Notes: generated by a model from the sequence alone, not told the origin. DNA of 64,000 bases from Competibacter sp963695105 (GCA_963695105.1 CAVOGC010000034.1:1-64000), one strand, 5' to 3'; shown: positions 53,793 to 62,792, counted from the stretch's first letter. Translations and numbers: made by a program.

Positions 53793-54343
53793 CAGCCGGA
53801 TGGGTCCTTCACTGAGCCACTGGTGGTCGATTTCCGCGAGGACGTCGGGGAGTTTTTTTTCCAGTTCTCTTGCGCGGCCACATTGGCTTTGGGATGTTGC
53901 TTGTCTGGAACCAGCTTGCGCCAGCCATGACGGTGCGGCAGGTTGTAGGCGGAGGCCAGCGCGCCCTTGCGCCCCAGGCGGACATCCAGCGCTCGTTTGA
54001 TCTCGCCGACCACCAGGATGCCACCCCCCTTGGCCTTCTCGAAGAACGGGGCCAGAAAGGCCGCTTCCTCGGCGCGCGTCATGTTCTCGTGCCGGCGCCC
54101 GCCTCTCCTCGCCCGACCGCTATCCGGAACGCCGCCGGCGCGGACAAAGCGCGTTCGGAGTTGACAGGCCCAACCCACTGACACACCCATCGCTTGCGCC
54201 GTTTGTTCCAGCGACAAGCCCAACGCCAAGGGCAACACCACGGCCTGCGCTTGTCTCAATTCCTCAACCGTCCGTGCCTTCGCCAAGCACGCCTTGGCCT
54301 GCTCCAGAAACTCACCACCGCTCGCTCGTCGTCCCATCGCCAC
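53792..54343 (-). CDS. IS630 transposase, N-terminal frame (OrfA)
   Basis: 183 residues with a helix-turn-helix (SLEQTAQAMGVSVGWACQLRTRF) and the linker AYNLPHRHGWRKLVPDK. It breaks off at WKKN, at a run of eight As (minus strand of 53853-53860). A -1 shift there continues KLPDVLAEIDHQW into the catalytic domain. A8 is a good slippery site, so the full-length transposase may come from programmed frameshifting. Confidence 0.8.
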   Translation of the reverse strand: MAMGRRASGGEFLEQAKACLAKARTVEELRQAQAVVLPLALGLSLEQTAQAMGVSVGWACQLRTRFVRAGGVPDSGRARRGGRRHENMTRAEEAAFLAPFFEKAKGGGILVVGEIKRALDVRLGRKGALASAYNLPHRHGWRKLVPDKQHPKANVAAQENWKKNSPTSSRKSTTSGSVKDPSG

Positions 54344-54676
54344 ACCTCCTTCGCTTGGGGTGTGGTTATTATTTTATGATTGATATGGAAATGGAATTAC
54401 GTGTCCACCGCAACCTTATCGGCGGCCGACGCCGCCCACGCCATCCGCGCCCATTGGGGCATCGAGAACCGTCTTCACTATGTTCGGGATGTCACCTTGG
54501 GCGAGGATGCCAGCCGCATCCGCCATAACCCCGGGATCTTTGCCTTGCTGCGTAGCTTTGCCCTCAACCTGTTGCGTTTCAATGGCATCAGTAATATCAG
54601 CTTGGGCCTATATGACAATGCCCTCAACTTCGACCGGCTCCTCGCCTACCAAGGACTCTAGCGTTGAACAGCCCTG

Positions 54677-55564
54677 GGTCTTGACCGGCAAACAGGCGGC
54701 TTTTCTGATCGCGTTGGCCTGTAGTACCCCGCCGGCGGGTCGCCAGCGCTGGACGATGAAACTCTTGGCCGATCGCTTGGTTGAATGGTGCCAAATCGAC
54801 ACGATTGCCCCCAATACCGTCGGTCGCGTGCTCAAAAAAACGATCTCAAACCCTGGCAACGTCAGGAATGGTGCATTCCCAGTGTGAGTCCCGACTATGT
54901 CTGGCATCTGGAGGATGTTCTGGACCTGTACGCCGAGCCCGATGATCCGCGCTATCCCCAAGTGTGTTTTGACGAAAGCCCGGTGCAGTTGACCAGCGGA
55001 ACCCGTCATCCGCTGCCGGCTCGTCCTGGTCAACCGGCGCGCCATGACTCTGAATACAAACGCGAAGGTACCGCTAATTTGTTTCTGTTCGTGCAGCCCT
55101 TGCGCGGGTGGCGTCAGGTCAATGTCACCTCACAACGAACCAAACGAGACTTTGCCCAGCAACTGCGCTTGCTGGTCGATGACTACTTCCCCACGGCGGA
55201 ACGCATCCAACTGGTTGTGGATAATCTCAACACCCATACCCCGGCGGCCTTGTCCGGCGTCTTTCCGCCGGACGAAGCCCGCCGGCTCACCCGCAAACTC
55301 GAGTTTCACTACACCCCCAAGCATGGCAGTTGGCTCAATATGGCCGAGTGCGAGTTGGCCGTGCTCGCCGGCCAGTGTTTGGATCGGCGCATTTCGACGA
55401 TCGACACCTTGCGGGAAGAAATCGCCGCCTGGCAAGGCCCACGCAACCAGCATCAGACCAAAATCCACTGGCAGTTTGGTACCGAGGTGGCCCGGGTCAA
55501 ACTCAAGCGCCTCTATCCGTCTGTGGAGCCCACCCAAGCTCCGGTCGGGCTAGACGCCTCCTAA
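54677..55564 (+). pseudogene. 5'-truncated IS630-family transposase relic
   Basis: Begins inside the gene right after the ISAs1 right end, at VLTGKQAAFLIALACSTPP. Seven As at 54834-54840 require a -1 shift to join VGRVLKK to NDLKPWQRQEWC. The catalytic region then reads VCFDESPVQLTSG, LVVDNLNTHTPAAL and YTPKHGSWLNMAECELAVL. It ends at 55564. It is a second IS630, distinct from the one at 53272. The N-terminal HTH of about 90 residues is lost. Confidence 0.8.
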
Positions 55565-55635
55565 CCTGTCAAAACTTTTGGCGCAGCCCACTAGCACCAA
55601 TGGTTAATACAGCGATATTAAAAGCAAGTGACTCA

Positions 55636-55764
55636 CTAGAGCGCTGACCGGTTTGAAAATATTTCATCGTTAATTCAGCACCTTGCCGATCAACGCTCGA
55701 ACTAACGTTCTCAAAAAAAATATAAATATCAATGTGATGCAGATCAAACCGGTCAGCGCTCTAG
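55636..55764. repeat. Miniature inverted-repeat element (MITE-like), 129 bp
   Basis: Perfect 21-bp terminal inverted repeats lie at 55636-55656 (starting CTAGAGCGCTGACCGG) and 55744-55764 (ending GGTCAGCGCTCTAG), with an AT-rich 87-bp interior and no gene. CTAG at both outer ends could be the target duplication. It borders the 3' end of the CocE-type gene and supplies its TAG stop. Confidence 0.8.
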
Positions 55765-57785
55765 ACGAGGTCCCGCGCGATCTGGAAATTCCAATTCTCC
55801 GCGAAAATGCGCTGTTCATTTTCGTAAGCGTCAAGCTCTGCATGGATGACGAAACAGGACGGCGTGGACGTCAACACCGTTCGAGTGACGGTTTTCACCC
55901 ACCAGTCACCCCGTCGGAAACCACGCTCCCACAATGTTTCCCCTCGCACCGAGTTGAAATCGTCATCCTGATACCGGTACCGTTCGAGTGCTTTGCGCTG
56001 CATTTCCAAATCAATTTCTTCAAAATAAACGGTACCGTTGTTATTGATGACTTCGAGCACGGATTCGTCCTTCGCCAAGTCCCGGATGACCCGCCAGTTA
56101 TGTTCTGTTTCCGAGAGTTGGCGGATTGGGGTGGGCGGTGCGCCCGCGGGCTCTGGAAACCGGATCGACGCATCCCCCGGGGTTGCCCAGGGACGAACGG
56201 GCAACAGAAGACGGCTGTCCCCGGTGTGGATCGACAAGCGAACCGGTCGAGAGGGTGGCCAGGCGAGGGGCCAGTAGGAGGTCGATATCGAAAGCCGGAT
56301 GCGGTGCCCGGTGGGCAAGGCGTAGGCGACATCGTTCAATCGGACAGTGACACGATAAAAGCATCCCGGTTGAAGCGGTATGGGCTGCGCATCACTTTCG
56401 CGGTGGGTCAGGTTCAACAGACCGTAAGTGACCCGGGTGGCCTTATCGTCGGGCGCGACGTCGGACAGCCGTACCGCGACCATCGCAACCGGTTGGTCCG
56501 ATGCAACGACCAGTGAGACTTGTGCAGCCCCGAGAATCTCGATCATTTCCTTCAGTGGGTGACTGGTGAAGACCAGGGCTCCACCATCCTCCTCTCTTTG
56601 GTCATGAGGCAAATCCGGCGTGGCGGCATAAGAGCACCATTTGCCGGCGAATAGACCCACGCTTAACGGGGAACGGATGGTGACGGTGCGTTCGACCGGT
56701 TTCGTGCCGGTTTCTTCCAGCGTGCTCGGCCAACTCAGGACGAAGTTGCGAAGTGCGATGTTCGGCGATGGCCACATTGATTCCCCGATCCAGCGGCCCG
56801 GACGTTCGCGATAATACGTGGTGGGCGGGACACTGTCCTGCATCCAGGCGCGCAGCATGGGTTCCCGCATGATCCCGGTGTCCTGCCCTTTGAGCCAGTA
56901 GTCCCACCAGCGCAAGCACTCCTGCAGGAAGCCAATGGCGGGACCGGGTACGCCCTGGTGGGGATATTTATGGCTCCATGGGCCAATTAAACCAAGTCGC
57001 GGCGATTTTAAGTGCGAAAGCAGGCGGAAGACCGCATTGGAGTAACCGTCCGCCCAGCCGCTGACCGCCATCACCGGGCAGTGCACCGCCGACCAGTCCT
57101 CACAGATCGAGCCGTGTCGCCAGTACTCGTCCCGGCGCTGATGCCGGAGCCATTTTTCCAGCCAGAGACCACTGTGCTTCAGCCGTTGCAGCCACATCTC
57201 GCGCCAGCGTTCGCCGACGATGGCGGGATCCGGAGGTAGTGAATTGTAGGCGAACATGGTGGAGGCCCACGACAGGTTGTCGCCCAGCAGGCAGCCCCCC
57301 ATGTGATGCACGTCATCGGCATAGCGGTCATCGGTGGAGCAGGCCGTGATAATCGCCTTGAGTGCCGGTGGCCGAAGCGCGGCGATTTGCAGGGCGTTGA
57401 AACCGCCCCAGGAGATACCGATCATGCCTACTGAACCGTCACACCAAGGCTGATCGCTGATCCATTGAATCATATCGACGCCATCGCGCAGTTCGGAGGG
57501 CAGGTACTCATCCTCCAGTACCCCCTCGGAATCGCCACTGCCACGGATGTCGACACGTAGGCAGGCGTAACCGTGTCCGGCGAAATAGCCATGCATCACA
57601 TCGTCCCGGGCGCGCGTGGAGTCGCGCTTACGGTAGGGAATATATTCAAGAATCGCGGGTGCGGGTTGAGCCTCGGCATTCTCTGGAAGCCAGACGCACG
57701 CGGCGAGGCGCACACCGCCGCTGACCGGTATCCAGACATTCTCAATCGTCCTGATGCGGTATGGAGAGTCGGTCACGATATGCAT
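55761..57785 (-). CDS. CocE/NonD-type alpha/beta hydrolase (X-Pro dipeptidyl-peptidase-like)
   Basis: 674 residues. EYIPYRKRDSTRARDD and LRVDIRGSGDSEG are hallmark CocE segments, with nucleophile Ser125 in GISWGGFNALQ and the conserved GCLLGDNLSWASTM. A C-terminal jelly-roll domain includes TGHRIRLSISTSYWPLAWP. It ends FQIARDLV, with its stop codon contributed by the MITE at 55761. Substrate unknown: esters or peptide/amide bonds. Its start lies 13 bp before the stop of the ATP-grasp gene, so the pair was one operon. Confidence 0.9.
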   Translation of the reverse strand: MHIVTDSPYRIRTIENVWIPVSGGVRLAACVWLPENAEAQPAPAILEYIPYRKRDSTRARDDVMHGYFAGHGYACLRVDIRGSGDSEGVLEDEYLPSELRDGVDMIQWISDQPWCDGSVGMIGISWGGFNALQIAALRPPALKAIITACSTDDRYADDVHHMGGCLLGDNLSWASTMFAYNSLPPDPAIVGERWREMWLQRLKHSGLWLEKWLRHQRRDEYWRHGSICEDWSAVHCPVMAVSGWADGYSNAVFRLLSHLKSPRLGLIGPWSHKYPHQGVPGPAIGFLQECLRWWDYWLKGQDTGIMREPMLRAWMQDSVPPTTYYRERPGRWIGESMWPSPNIALRNFVLSWPSTLEETGTKPVERTVTIRSPLSVGLFAGKWCSYAATPDLPHDQREEDGGALVFTSHPLKEMIEILGAAQVSLVVASDQPVAMVAVRLSDVAPDDKATRVTYGLLNLTHRESDAQPIPLQPGCFYRVTVRLNDVAYALPTGHRIRLSISTSYWPLAWPPSRPVRLSIHTGDSRLLLPVRPWATPGDASIRFPEPAGAPPTPIRQLSETEHNWRVIRDLAKDESVLEVINNNGTVYFEEIDLEMQRKALERYRYQDDDFNSVRGETLWERGFRRGDWWVKTVTRTVLTSTPSCFVIHAELDAYENEQRIFAENWNFQIARDLV

Positions 57786-58726
57786 GGCGGTGAATCTATG
57801 TGCCGGGTTCCGGGTTCTTCATGAAGCAGTGGAGAAAATTCGAGTGGCAGTCGTTCGAGGATATCGTGGTATTTCGCCTCAAGTTCCGCTGTGCTATCAC
57901 CCCCAATGAACAGTGTCGCCACCTCATAACTGTAGCTGTCCTGGTCTCTGAGCGCGGAAAGCCGCATCCCTGCCTTCACGGCCACGTCGAGGGTGACGGA
58001 AGGGTTTTCGACTTCCAGACCGCGTAATTCCTCCGGTGAAGGCGTTCTCGTAACCAGAGCATCCTCATAGCGGCGCACCATGAATTTGGCGGCACAGGCA
58101 AAGCGCCCCTGGCGGCGAGGAAATTCAGGCTGCCTGCCCAGCGCGAGGTCCAGCATGATTTGATGGTGATAGCGACCATCGACCTTGTGGAACAGCGGGG
58201 CATGGGATTTCGAGATCCGGGGGTTGATTTCCAGCAGCCAGATTTGATCGCTCTCCTCGTCCCAGAAAAACTCAATGTTGAAGGGCGAGTTCACATAACC
58301 GATGTAGGGTATGACCCGCTGACAGATCACTGTCATGCGTTCAATCACCCGCGGCGGCAGCGTAGAGGGATATTGGAACCGCGAGAACGAGGAACCCTCG
58401 GGACCTTCGAGCAGCGAATCAATGACGCCATAAACCACGATCTCCTCAGCCCAGGCATAGCCTTCGACGGTGCATTGGCGTCCTTTGGAGATCAGGGACT
58501 CCGCAACACAGTGGTAGCCGTCGACGTCCTGAACAGCGGGCGGCAATTCCGCCTTGGCCAGAATCAGGTTGAAGGGCGCCGCATAGCGAGCAATCCCGGC
58601 CTGGATGTCGCTGACAGCGCGATGGAATGCGGCTCCGTTGGCAACGCGGAACCCCAGATGGGAAAGCACGGACTTCACCGGTTTGAGCCAAAAAGGAAAA
58701 TCCAGAGGCAGCAGCGCAAGGGGGTC
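57773..58726 (-). pseudogene. ATP-grasp ligase, N-terminus lost to an ISAzo13 insertion
   Basis: The frame is open from the ISAzo13 end (58726) with DPLALLPLDFPFWLKPVKS, continues past an internal methionine-like start at 58678, and includes GYVNSPFNIEFFWDE and the metal-binding WLLEINPRISKSHAP. This is the central and C-terminal ATP-grasp fold; the pre-ATP-grasp domain is missing. Intact relatives ligate carboxylates to amines using ATP. With the CocE hydrolase it probably formed a small biosynthetic or modification operon. Confidence 0.75.
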
Positions 58727-59709
58727 CTTAGGAACTGCGCAAAAATAACTTGGTTATTTTGATTAAGATATGATTGTATGTAGCATGCATGATAAAGAGG
58801 CGATTAAACAAAAATTTCAGGTACTTAAACCACTTTTAGATGAGCGGAGCCGTCGATGGTGGGCGGCTTGTGAGGCCGAGGTACTGGGTTGGGGCGGAAT
58901 AGCGGTCGTGTCGCAAGCCACGGGCATCTCCCGAACGACGATTGCGGCAGGTCTGCGCGAATACCGACAACCAACAGAGCGGTCGCAAGCGGTGGCGGTA
59001 CCCCGGACACGGCAGGCGGGCGGGGGTCGAAAACCGCTCACGCAGCAAGATCCTCATCTGTTGCGCGATTTGGAGTCACTGGTCGATCCGGTCACGCGGG
59101 GTGATCCGCAATCACCCCTGCGGTGGACGTGCAAAAGTACCTACAAACTGGCGAGCGAACTCGACGGGATGGGACATCAGGTGAGGGCGCGCACGGTTGC
59201 ACACCTCTTGCGGAAGATGCACTACAGTTTGCAAGCGAATCGGAAGACGCACGAAGGGGGAGATCATCCCGATCGGGATGCCCAGTTCCGTCATATCAAT
59301 GACCAGACGAAAGCCTTTCAAGTCCGCCATCAGCCGGTAGTGTCCGTCGATACCAAGAAGAAGGAGTTAGTGGGCGACTTCAAAAACGCTGGGCGAGAAT
59401 GGCAGCCCAAAGGGACGCCCGAGGCTGTTTGGGTCTACGACTTTCTGGATCCGCAGCTGGGCAAGGCGGTGCCCTATGGGGTCTATGATGTCACGACCAA
59501 TACCGGCTGGGTCACCGTGGGCATGGATCATGATACGGCGGAATTTGCCGTGGAAACCGTGCGACATTGGTGGCAACAAATGGGGATGAGGACTTATCCG
59601 GGCGCTACTGAGTTGTTGATCATTGCGGGTAGTGTTCCAGACATGGATGTGCTATATTTTTTATTTTGAATCCACTTGGGTATTTTTAATCTTTTTAAGG
59701 AGTTTCAAT

Positions 59710-60030
59710 ATGGTTTTAATTCCTGTCCTTTGCCCCGTTTGTGGTCATGATAAAATCACAAAACGTGGGAAAACAGAGAACGGAAAACAACGCTATTTTT
59801 GTCATTATCCAGAATGCTCAATCAAGACTTTTATTTTAGACTACGATTACAATGGCTATTTACCTGAAGTCAAAAAGAAGATCATTGACATGGCGATGAA
59901 CGGCAGCGGGATTCGGGATACCGCGCGAGTTTTAGAAATCAGTCCGACCACCGTCATCAATGAGTTAAAAAAAAGAATCTTGCCTCGAGTCGATCAATCG
60001 CGCCGTGCTGAACAGCTTAAATCCACATGA
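59710..60030 (+). CDS. insA: IS1 InsA-like protein
   Basis: 106 residues, AAGGAG upstream. A zinc-finger-like start (LCPVCGHDKITKRGKTENGKQ in part, then YFCHYPEC) and a helix-turn-helix (GIRDTARVLEISPTTVINELKK) match InsA. A run of eight As at 59967-59974 follows, where the frame must change to reach InsB. Confidence 0.87.
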   Translation: MVLIPVLCPVCGHDKITKRGKTENGKQRYFCHYPECSIKTFILDYDYNGYLPEVKKKIIDMAMNGSGIRDTARVLEISPTTVINELKKRILPRVDQSRRAEQLKST

Positions 60031-60460
60031 AGTTGTCATTGACATTCAAAAGGTTGAAGATCCAGAAGCCGAACTGGACGAGATGTGGAGCTACGTCCAG
60101 AGCAAAGAACATCAGCGTTGGCTATGGCATGCCATCGATCACAATACCGGGAAAATTCTTGCTTACACCCTCGGCGATCACAAGGACGAAGTGCTCTTAA
60201 AGCTCAAAGAGCTTCTAGAACCTTTCGGAATTACCCGGTTTTACACGGATGACTGGGGAGCCTATGAACGCCACTTGCCACCCGAACAGCATACAATCGG
60301 TAAGGCGAATACTCAAAAGATTGAGCGGAAACACCTCACCCTACGGACGCGCATTAAAAGATTAGTGAGAAAGACGATTTGTTTCTCTAAACTCGACAAA
60401 ACGCATGACATCGTTATTGGCCTGTTTATCAACCGATATGAATTTGGGGTTTTAATATAA
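60005..60460 (+). CDS. insB: IS1 InsB transposase
   Basis: 151 residues with the IS1 catalytic domain: DEMWSYVQSKEHQRWLWHA, YTDDWGAYERHLP, and IERKHLTLRTRIKRLVRKT. The frame is open upstream to the A8 run and there reads KKESCLESINRAVLNS, as in a continuous InsAB protein. One A fewer would fuse the two frames, so expression needs slippage or the run is miscounted. Confidence 0.87.
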   Translation: MLNSLNPHEVVIDIQKVEDPEAELDEMWSYVQSKEHQRWLWHAIDHNTGKILAYTLGDHKDEVLLKLKELLEPFGITRFYTDDWGAYERHLPPEQHTIGKANTQKIERKHLTLRTRIKRLVRKTICFSKLDKTHDIVIGLFINRYEFGVLI

Positions 60461-60905
60461 AATCCATGTCTGGAACACTACCATCATTGCGGATGGGGGC
60501 GGGAGTAACGGCTCGCGCCTCCGACTGTGGAAAACGCAGTTGCAACAACTGGCGGACGAGACACGGTTGCGGATCCTGGTCTGTCATTTGCCACCCGGCA
60601 CCAGCAAGTGGAATAAGATCGAGCATCGACTGTTTGCTTACATTACGCAGAATTGGCGCGGACGCCCCCTGACGAGCCATGCGGTGATCGTCAATCTCAT
60701 CGGTAATACCACCACACAGACGGGTCTCTCTATCCATGCCGAACTCGATACTCGCCCCTATGCGACGGGAATAAAAATCACCGATGAGGAATTGGCCGCG
60801 GTACAGATCGAGCGGGACGCCTTTCACGGTGAATGGAATTACACCATCGTTCCCAGAGCATCGGGAAAATAACCAAGTTATTTTTGCGCAGTTCCTAAGT
60901 GTTGA

Positions 60906-61728
60906 GGGTATTGTCAACTTATCGAAAGGAGGCCGTAATTTTTCTGTGATGCGGTGAGATTTGGAGACTCAATCGGCTTTCTGGACGCATGTCACCTGCC
61001 GCCAGGTTTCAACGCCTGGGTGCGAACGGCGCGATATTCGGAAGCGGCCATCCGGTGACGACGGGGGCGGAAGTGATTGTTAATGGGGCCATGGGCGGAG
61101 AGAAAGCGCTGGGCATGGCCCGGGGACTTGAACCGGCGCATCGGTCGCTCTCGCTGTCGGGTCGGCTGGTGGGACAACTCGGCGCGGTTGTTCGGCCCCT
61201 GGTGCTGGCGGTGCTCGACACCGGGGATGAGTTCCTTGCGGGCGGCGCCGTCGCTCTTGAGTTGGTCGGTGATGATGACGCGCGGCACGTAACGCAGGCC
61301 CTTGAGGAGCTTGCGAAAAAAGCGCTTGGCGGCGCGCTTGTTGCGGCGGGGCTGAACCAGAATGTCCAGCACATGGCCGTCCTGATCCACCGCGCGCCAG
61401 AGGTAAAAACGTCGGCCGTTGATGCTGGGATAGACCTCATCCAGATGCCATTCATCGCCCCGGCGGGGCGCGCGGCGACGCAGTTCATTGGCGAAGTCCT
61501 GGCCAAATTTCAGACACCACTGGCGTATCGTCTCGTAGGTGACAATGAGGCCGCGAGCGGCCAGCAGTTCCTCGACATCGCGATCGCTCAGGGTGAAGCG
61601 GAAATAGAGCCAGACGGCGTGGCTGATGATCTCCGCCGGATAGCGGTGGCCCGCATAGGGATTCTTGGTGTCGTTCATGGCCACGAAGCCTACCGACTTC
61701 GCTGGTCGCGTTCAACTTGACAGTGCCC
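60906..61728 (-). mobile_element. IS6-family element
   Basis: Ends GGGTATTGTCAACTT (60906) and, reversed, GGGCACTGTCAAGTT (61728) match at 12 of 15 positions. Length is about 823 bp with one transposase gene. It stands 6 bp from the ISAzo13 end on one side and cuts an IS701 transposase on the other. Confidence 0.8.
60992..61678 (-). CDS. IS6-family transposase
   Basis: 228 residues from ATG 61678. HRYPAEIISHAVWLYFRF and YETIRQWCLKFGQ are the N-terminal IS6 region. The DDE triad is in DEWHLDEVYPSINGRR, IITDQLKSDGAA and RERPMRRFKSPGHAQR. It appears complete and potentially active. Confidence 0.92.
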   Translation of the reverse strand: MNDTKNPYAGHRYPAEIISHAVWLYFRFTLSDRDVEELLAARGLIVTYETIRQWCLKFGQDFANELRRRAPRRGDEWHLDEVYPSINGRRFYLWRAVDQDGHVLDILVQPRRNKRAAKRFFRKLLKGLRYVPRVIITDQLKSDGAARKELIPGVEHRQHQGPNNRAELSHQPTRQRERPMRRFKSPGHAQRFLSAHGPINNHFRPRRHRMAASEYRAVRTQALKPGGR

Positions 61729-62255
61729 CGGTCACCCTGCGCGACGGCACGAAAGGCCCGTTGCGGGTGGAAATCCTGCATCGGCAGGTGTGGCTGTGGG
61801 ATGGCGAAGAAGTCCAGGCCCGGCCGTGGCGCCTGATCGTGCGTCGGGAAATCGACACCCCGACCGAGATCAAGTACAGCCTGAGCAACGCGCCGGCCGA
61901 CACGTCGGCACCCCGGCTGGCGTTCCTGCAAGGGCAGCGCTACTGGATCGAACGCGCCTTGCAACAGGGCAAGCAGGACGTCGGACTGGGCGACTACCAA
62001 GTCCGGGGTTGGCGGGGTTGGCACCATCATCTGGCCCTGGTCATGATGGCCATGCTGTTCCTGCTGGAAGAGCGTCAGCTTCACCGGCAGACCCGCCCGT
62101 TGTTGAGTGGCACCGATATCCGCGCGTTGTTGAACCATTTTTTACCCCGGCGGGAGACCACGCTGGAGGAGGTCCTCCGCCAGATGGAGGTCCGCCACCG
62201 AAAACGTCAATCGGCTATCCATTCAGCCTATCGTAAACAACAACTTAATGAATAG
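61729..62255 (+). pseudogene. C-terminal remnant of an IS701-family transposase
   Basis: Reads VTLRDGTKGPLRVEILHR, IKYSLSNAPADTSAPRLAF and ERALQQGKQDVGLGDYQ, then the conserved WRGWHHHLALVMMAMLFL, the end of an IS701 DDE protein. The first half was removed by the IS6 insertion. Any ATG upstream of 61729 lies in the IS6 end and is not a real start. Confidence 0.82.
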
Positions 62256-62331
62256 TGACAGGTGTTCTGACAAAGTAGAATTAATCCCTTCCCTGGGGAA
62301 AAAATCCGGTTCGACCGCTTCCCGATTCCGG

Positions 62332-62547
62332 TTAAACCGCTTCCACGGCTCGACGCCACCGATTAGTGATTTGTTGCCGGGCGGCGGTTTCGTCACCGTG
62401 GGTGATTTCCCGTTTCACCAACACCATGCCCGACTCAAGGCCGCTCATTCTCAGTTTCAAGTCGGTCATATCGTCGACAATCTGATCGACACGGGCGCGG
62501 ATATGGCGCAAATGTTCGAGTACCAGATTCTCGGTGTCAGCGGTCAT
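62332..62547 (-). CDS. Small coiled-coil protein, copy 2 of a tandem pair
   Basis: 71 residues. The N-terminus MTADTENLVLEHLRHIRA is almost identical to that of the neighbouring upstream gene, and a heptad-like segment follows (VDQIVDDMTDLKLRMSGLE). It then diverges to a basic tail. It lies 14 bp after copy 1. I do not recognise the family; by analogy such proteins are often antitoxin-like or adaptor proteins. Confidence 0.65.
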   Translation of the reverse strand: MTADTENLVLEHLRHIRARVDQIVDDMTDLKLRMSGLESGMVLVKREITHGDETAARQQITNRWRRAVEAV

Positions 62548-62561
62548 ACGGTGGGTTCCTG

Positions 62562-62792
62562 TCAGTGGGCCGGGTCCGTCAGTTCCAGTCGCCTTTCAAT
62601 CCGTTCCACGCGGCGCTTGAGACTGTCCATCTCCGAACGTCCGGCATAGACGGCCGTCGCCAGTCCGGCGACCTGTTGGCCCAGCGCCGAAAGTTGCACC
62701 TCGATATTGCTCAACCGTTCGCCGTGCTCGCCCAGCGTGGCGCGGATCGCCCGCAGGTGTTCCAGCACCAGATTTTCAGTGTCGGCGGTCAT
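62562..62792 (-). CDS. Small coiled-coil protein, copy 1 of a tandem pair
   Basis: 76 residues from ATG 62792, which overlaps the stop of the HTH gene by 4 bp (a longer reading would lie inside that gene). It begins MTADTENLVLEHLRAIRA and continues as a predicted coiled coil (GERLSNIEVQLSALGQQVAGL, in part, then SLKRRVERIERRLEL). Function unknown. Confidence 0.68.
   Translation of the reverse strand: MTADTENLVLEHLRAIRATLGEHGERLSNIEVQLSALGQQVAGLATAVYAGRSEMDSLKRRVERIERRLELTDPAH

Larger units (their letters stand above)
53272..54397 (-). mobile_element. IS630-family element inside the ISAs1 transposase gene
   Basis: Inverted ends TTCCATTTCCA (53272-53282) and TGGAAATGGAA (54386-54396); excising the element rejoins the ISAs1 frame around AYY/VSTA, consistent with TA target insertion. 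Length is about 1.13 kb. It carries two overlapping frames of one transposase on the minus strand. Confidence 0.82.
52426..54661 (+). pseudogene. ISAs1-family transposase, frameshifted and interrupted
   Basis: PDHRRPQGRLYGLEHLL, AIRYALQGLDP, IALDGKTLRGSFDR (first Asp) and FTLDALHCQK (second Asp) identify ISAs1. A run of seven As at 52958-52964 holds one extra base and ends the first frame at 52971. The next frame continues LVQVKANQPTLFEHL to IAYY, where the IS630 insertion occurs at 53272. The rest (AIRAHWGIENRLHYVRDVT with the catalytic Glu) is at 54398-54661. It is inactive on two counts. Confidence 0.88.
52362..54676 (+). mobile_element. ISAs1-family element, split by an IS630 element
   Basis: Left end CAGGGCTGTTCAATGC (52362-52377) and right end GCGTTGAACAGCCCTG (54661-54676) are inverted repeats with one mismatch. 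Without the nested element the length is about 1.19 kb, typical for ISAs1. There is no target duplication: on the left is the YdjM-like gene, on the right an IS630 relic, so recombination or deletion followed insertion. Confidence 0.88.
59628..60482 (+). mobile_element. IS1-family element inside ISAzo13
   Basis: Perfect terminal repeats GGTAGTGTTCCAGACATGG and its complement at 59628 and 60482, flanked by the 9-bp duplication ATCATTGCG (59619-59627 and 60483-60491). Length is 855 bp. Its clean duplication marks a recent insertion. Base composition is clearly more AT-rich than its surroundings. Confidence 0.92.
58770..60872 (+). pseudogene. ISAzo13-family transposase interrupted by IS1
   Basis: The N-terminal part (LDERSRRWWAACEAEVLGWGG, shown in part, QATGISRTTIAAGLREY, VVSVDTKKKELVGDFKN) runs to ATELLIIA at 59627. 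The rest resumes at 60483 with ADGGGSNGSRLRLWKTQ, LPPGTSKWNKIEHRLF and ends at 60872. Removing IS1 and one copy of the 9-bp duplication restores a single frame, so this transposase was intact until the IS1 insertion. Confidence 0.88.
58727..60899 (+). mobile_element. ISAzo13-family element, split by IS1
   Basis: Perfect 34-bp terminal inverted repeats at 58727-58760 and 60866-60899 (outer part CTTAGGAACTGCGCAAAAA). Without IS1 (855 bp and a 9-bp duplication) the length is about 1.31 kb. No target duplication is visible, and the interrupted ATP-grasp gene does not continue on the right. Confidence 0.88.

Noticed and set aside
59967..59974. Programmed -1 frameshift between InsA and InsB
   Set aside because: A -1 shift at this A8 run leads quickly to a stop; joining InsA to InsB here needs one A fewer (or +1), so I record only that slippage or a miscounted run would be required.
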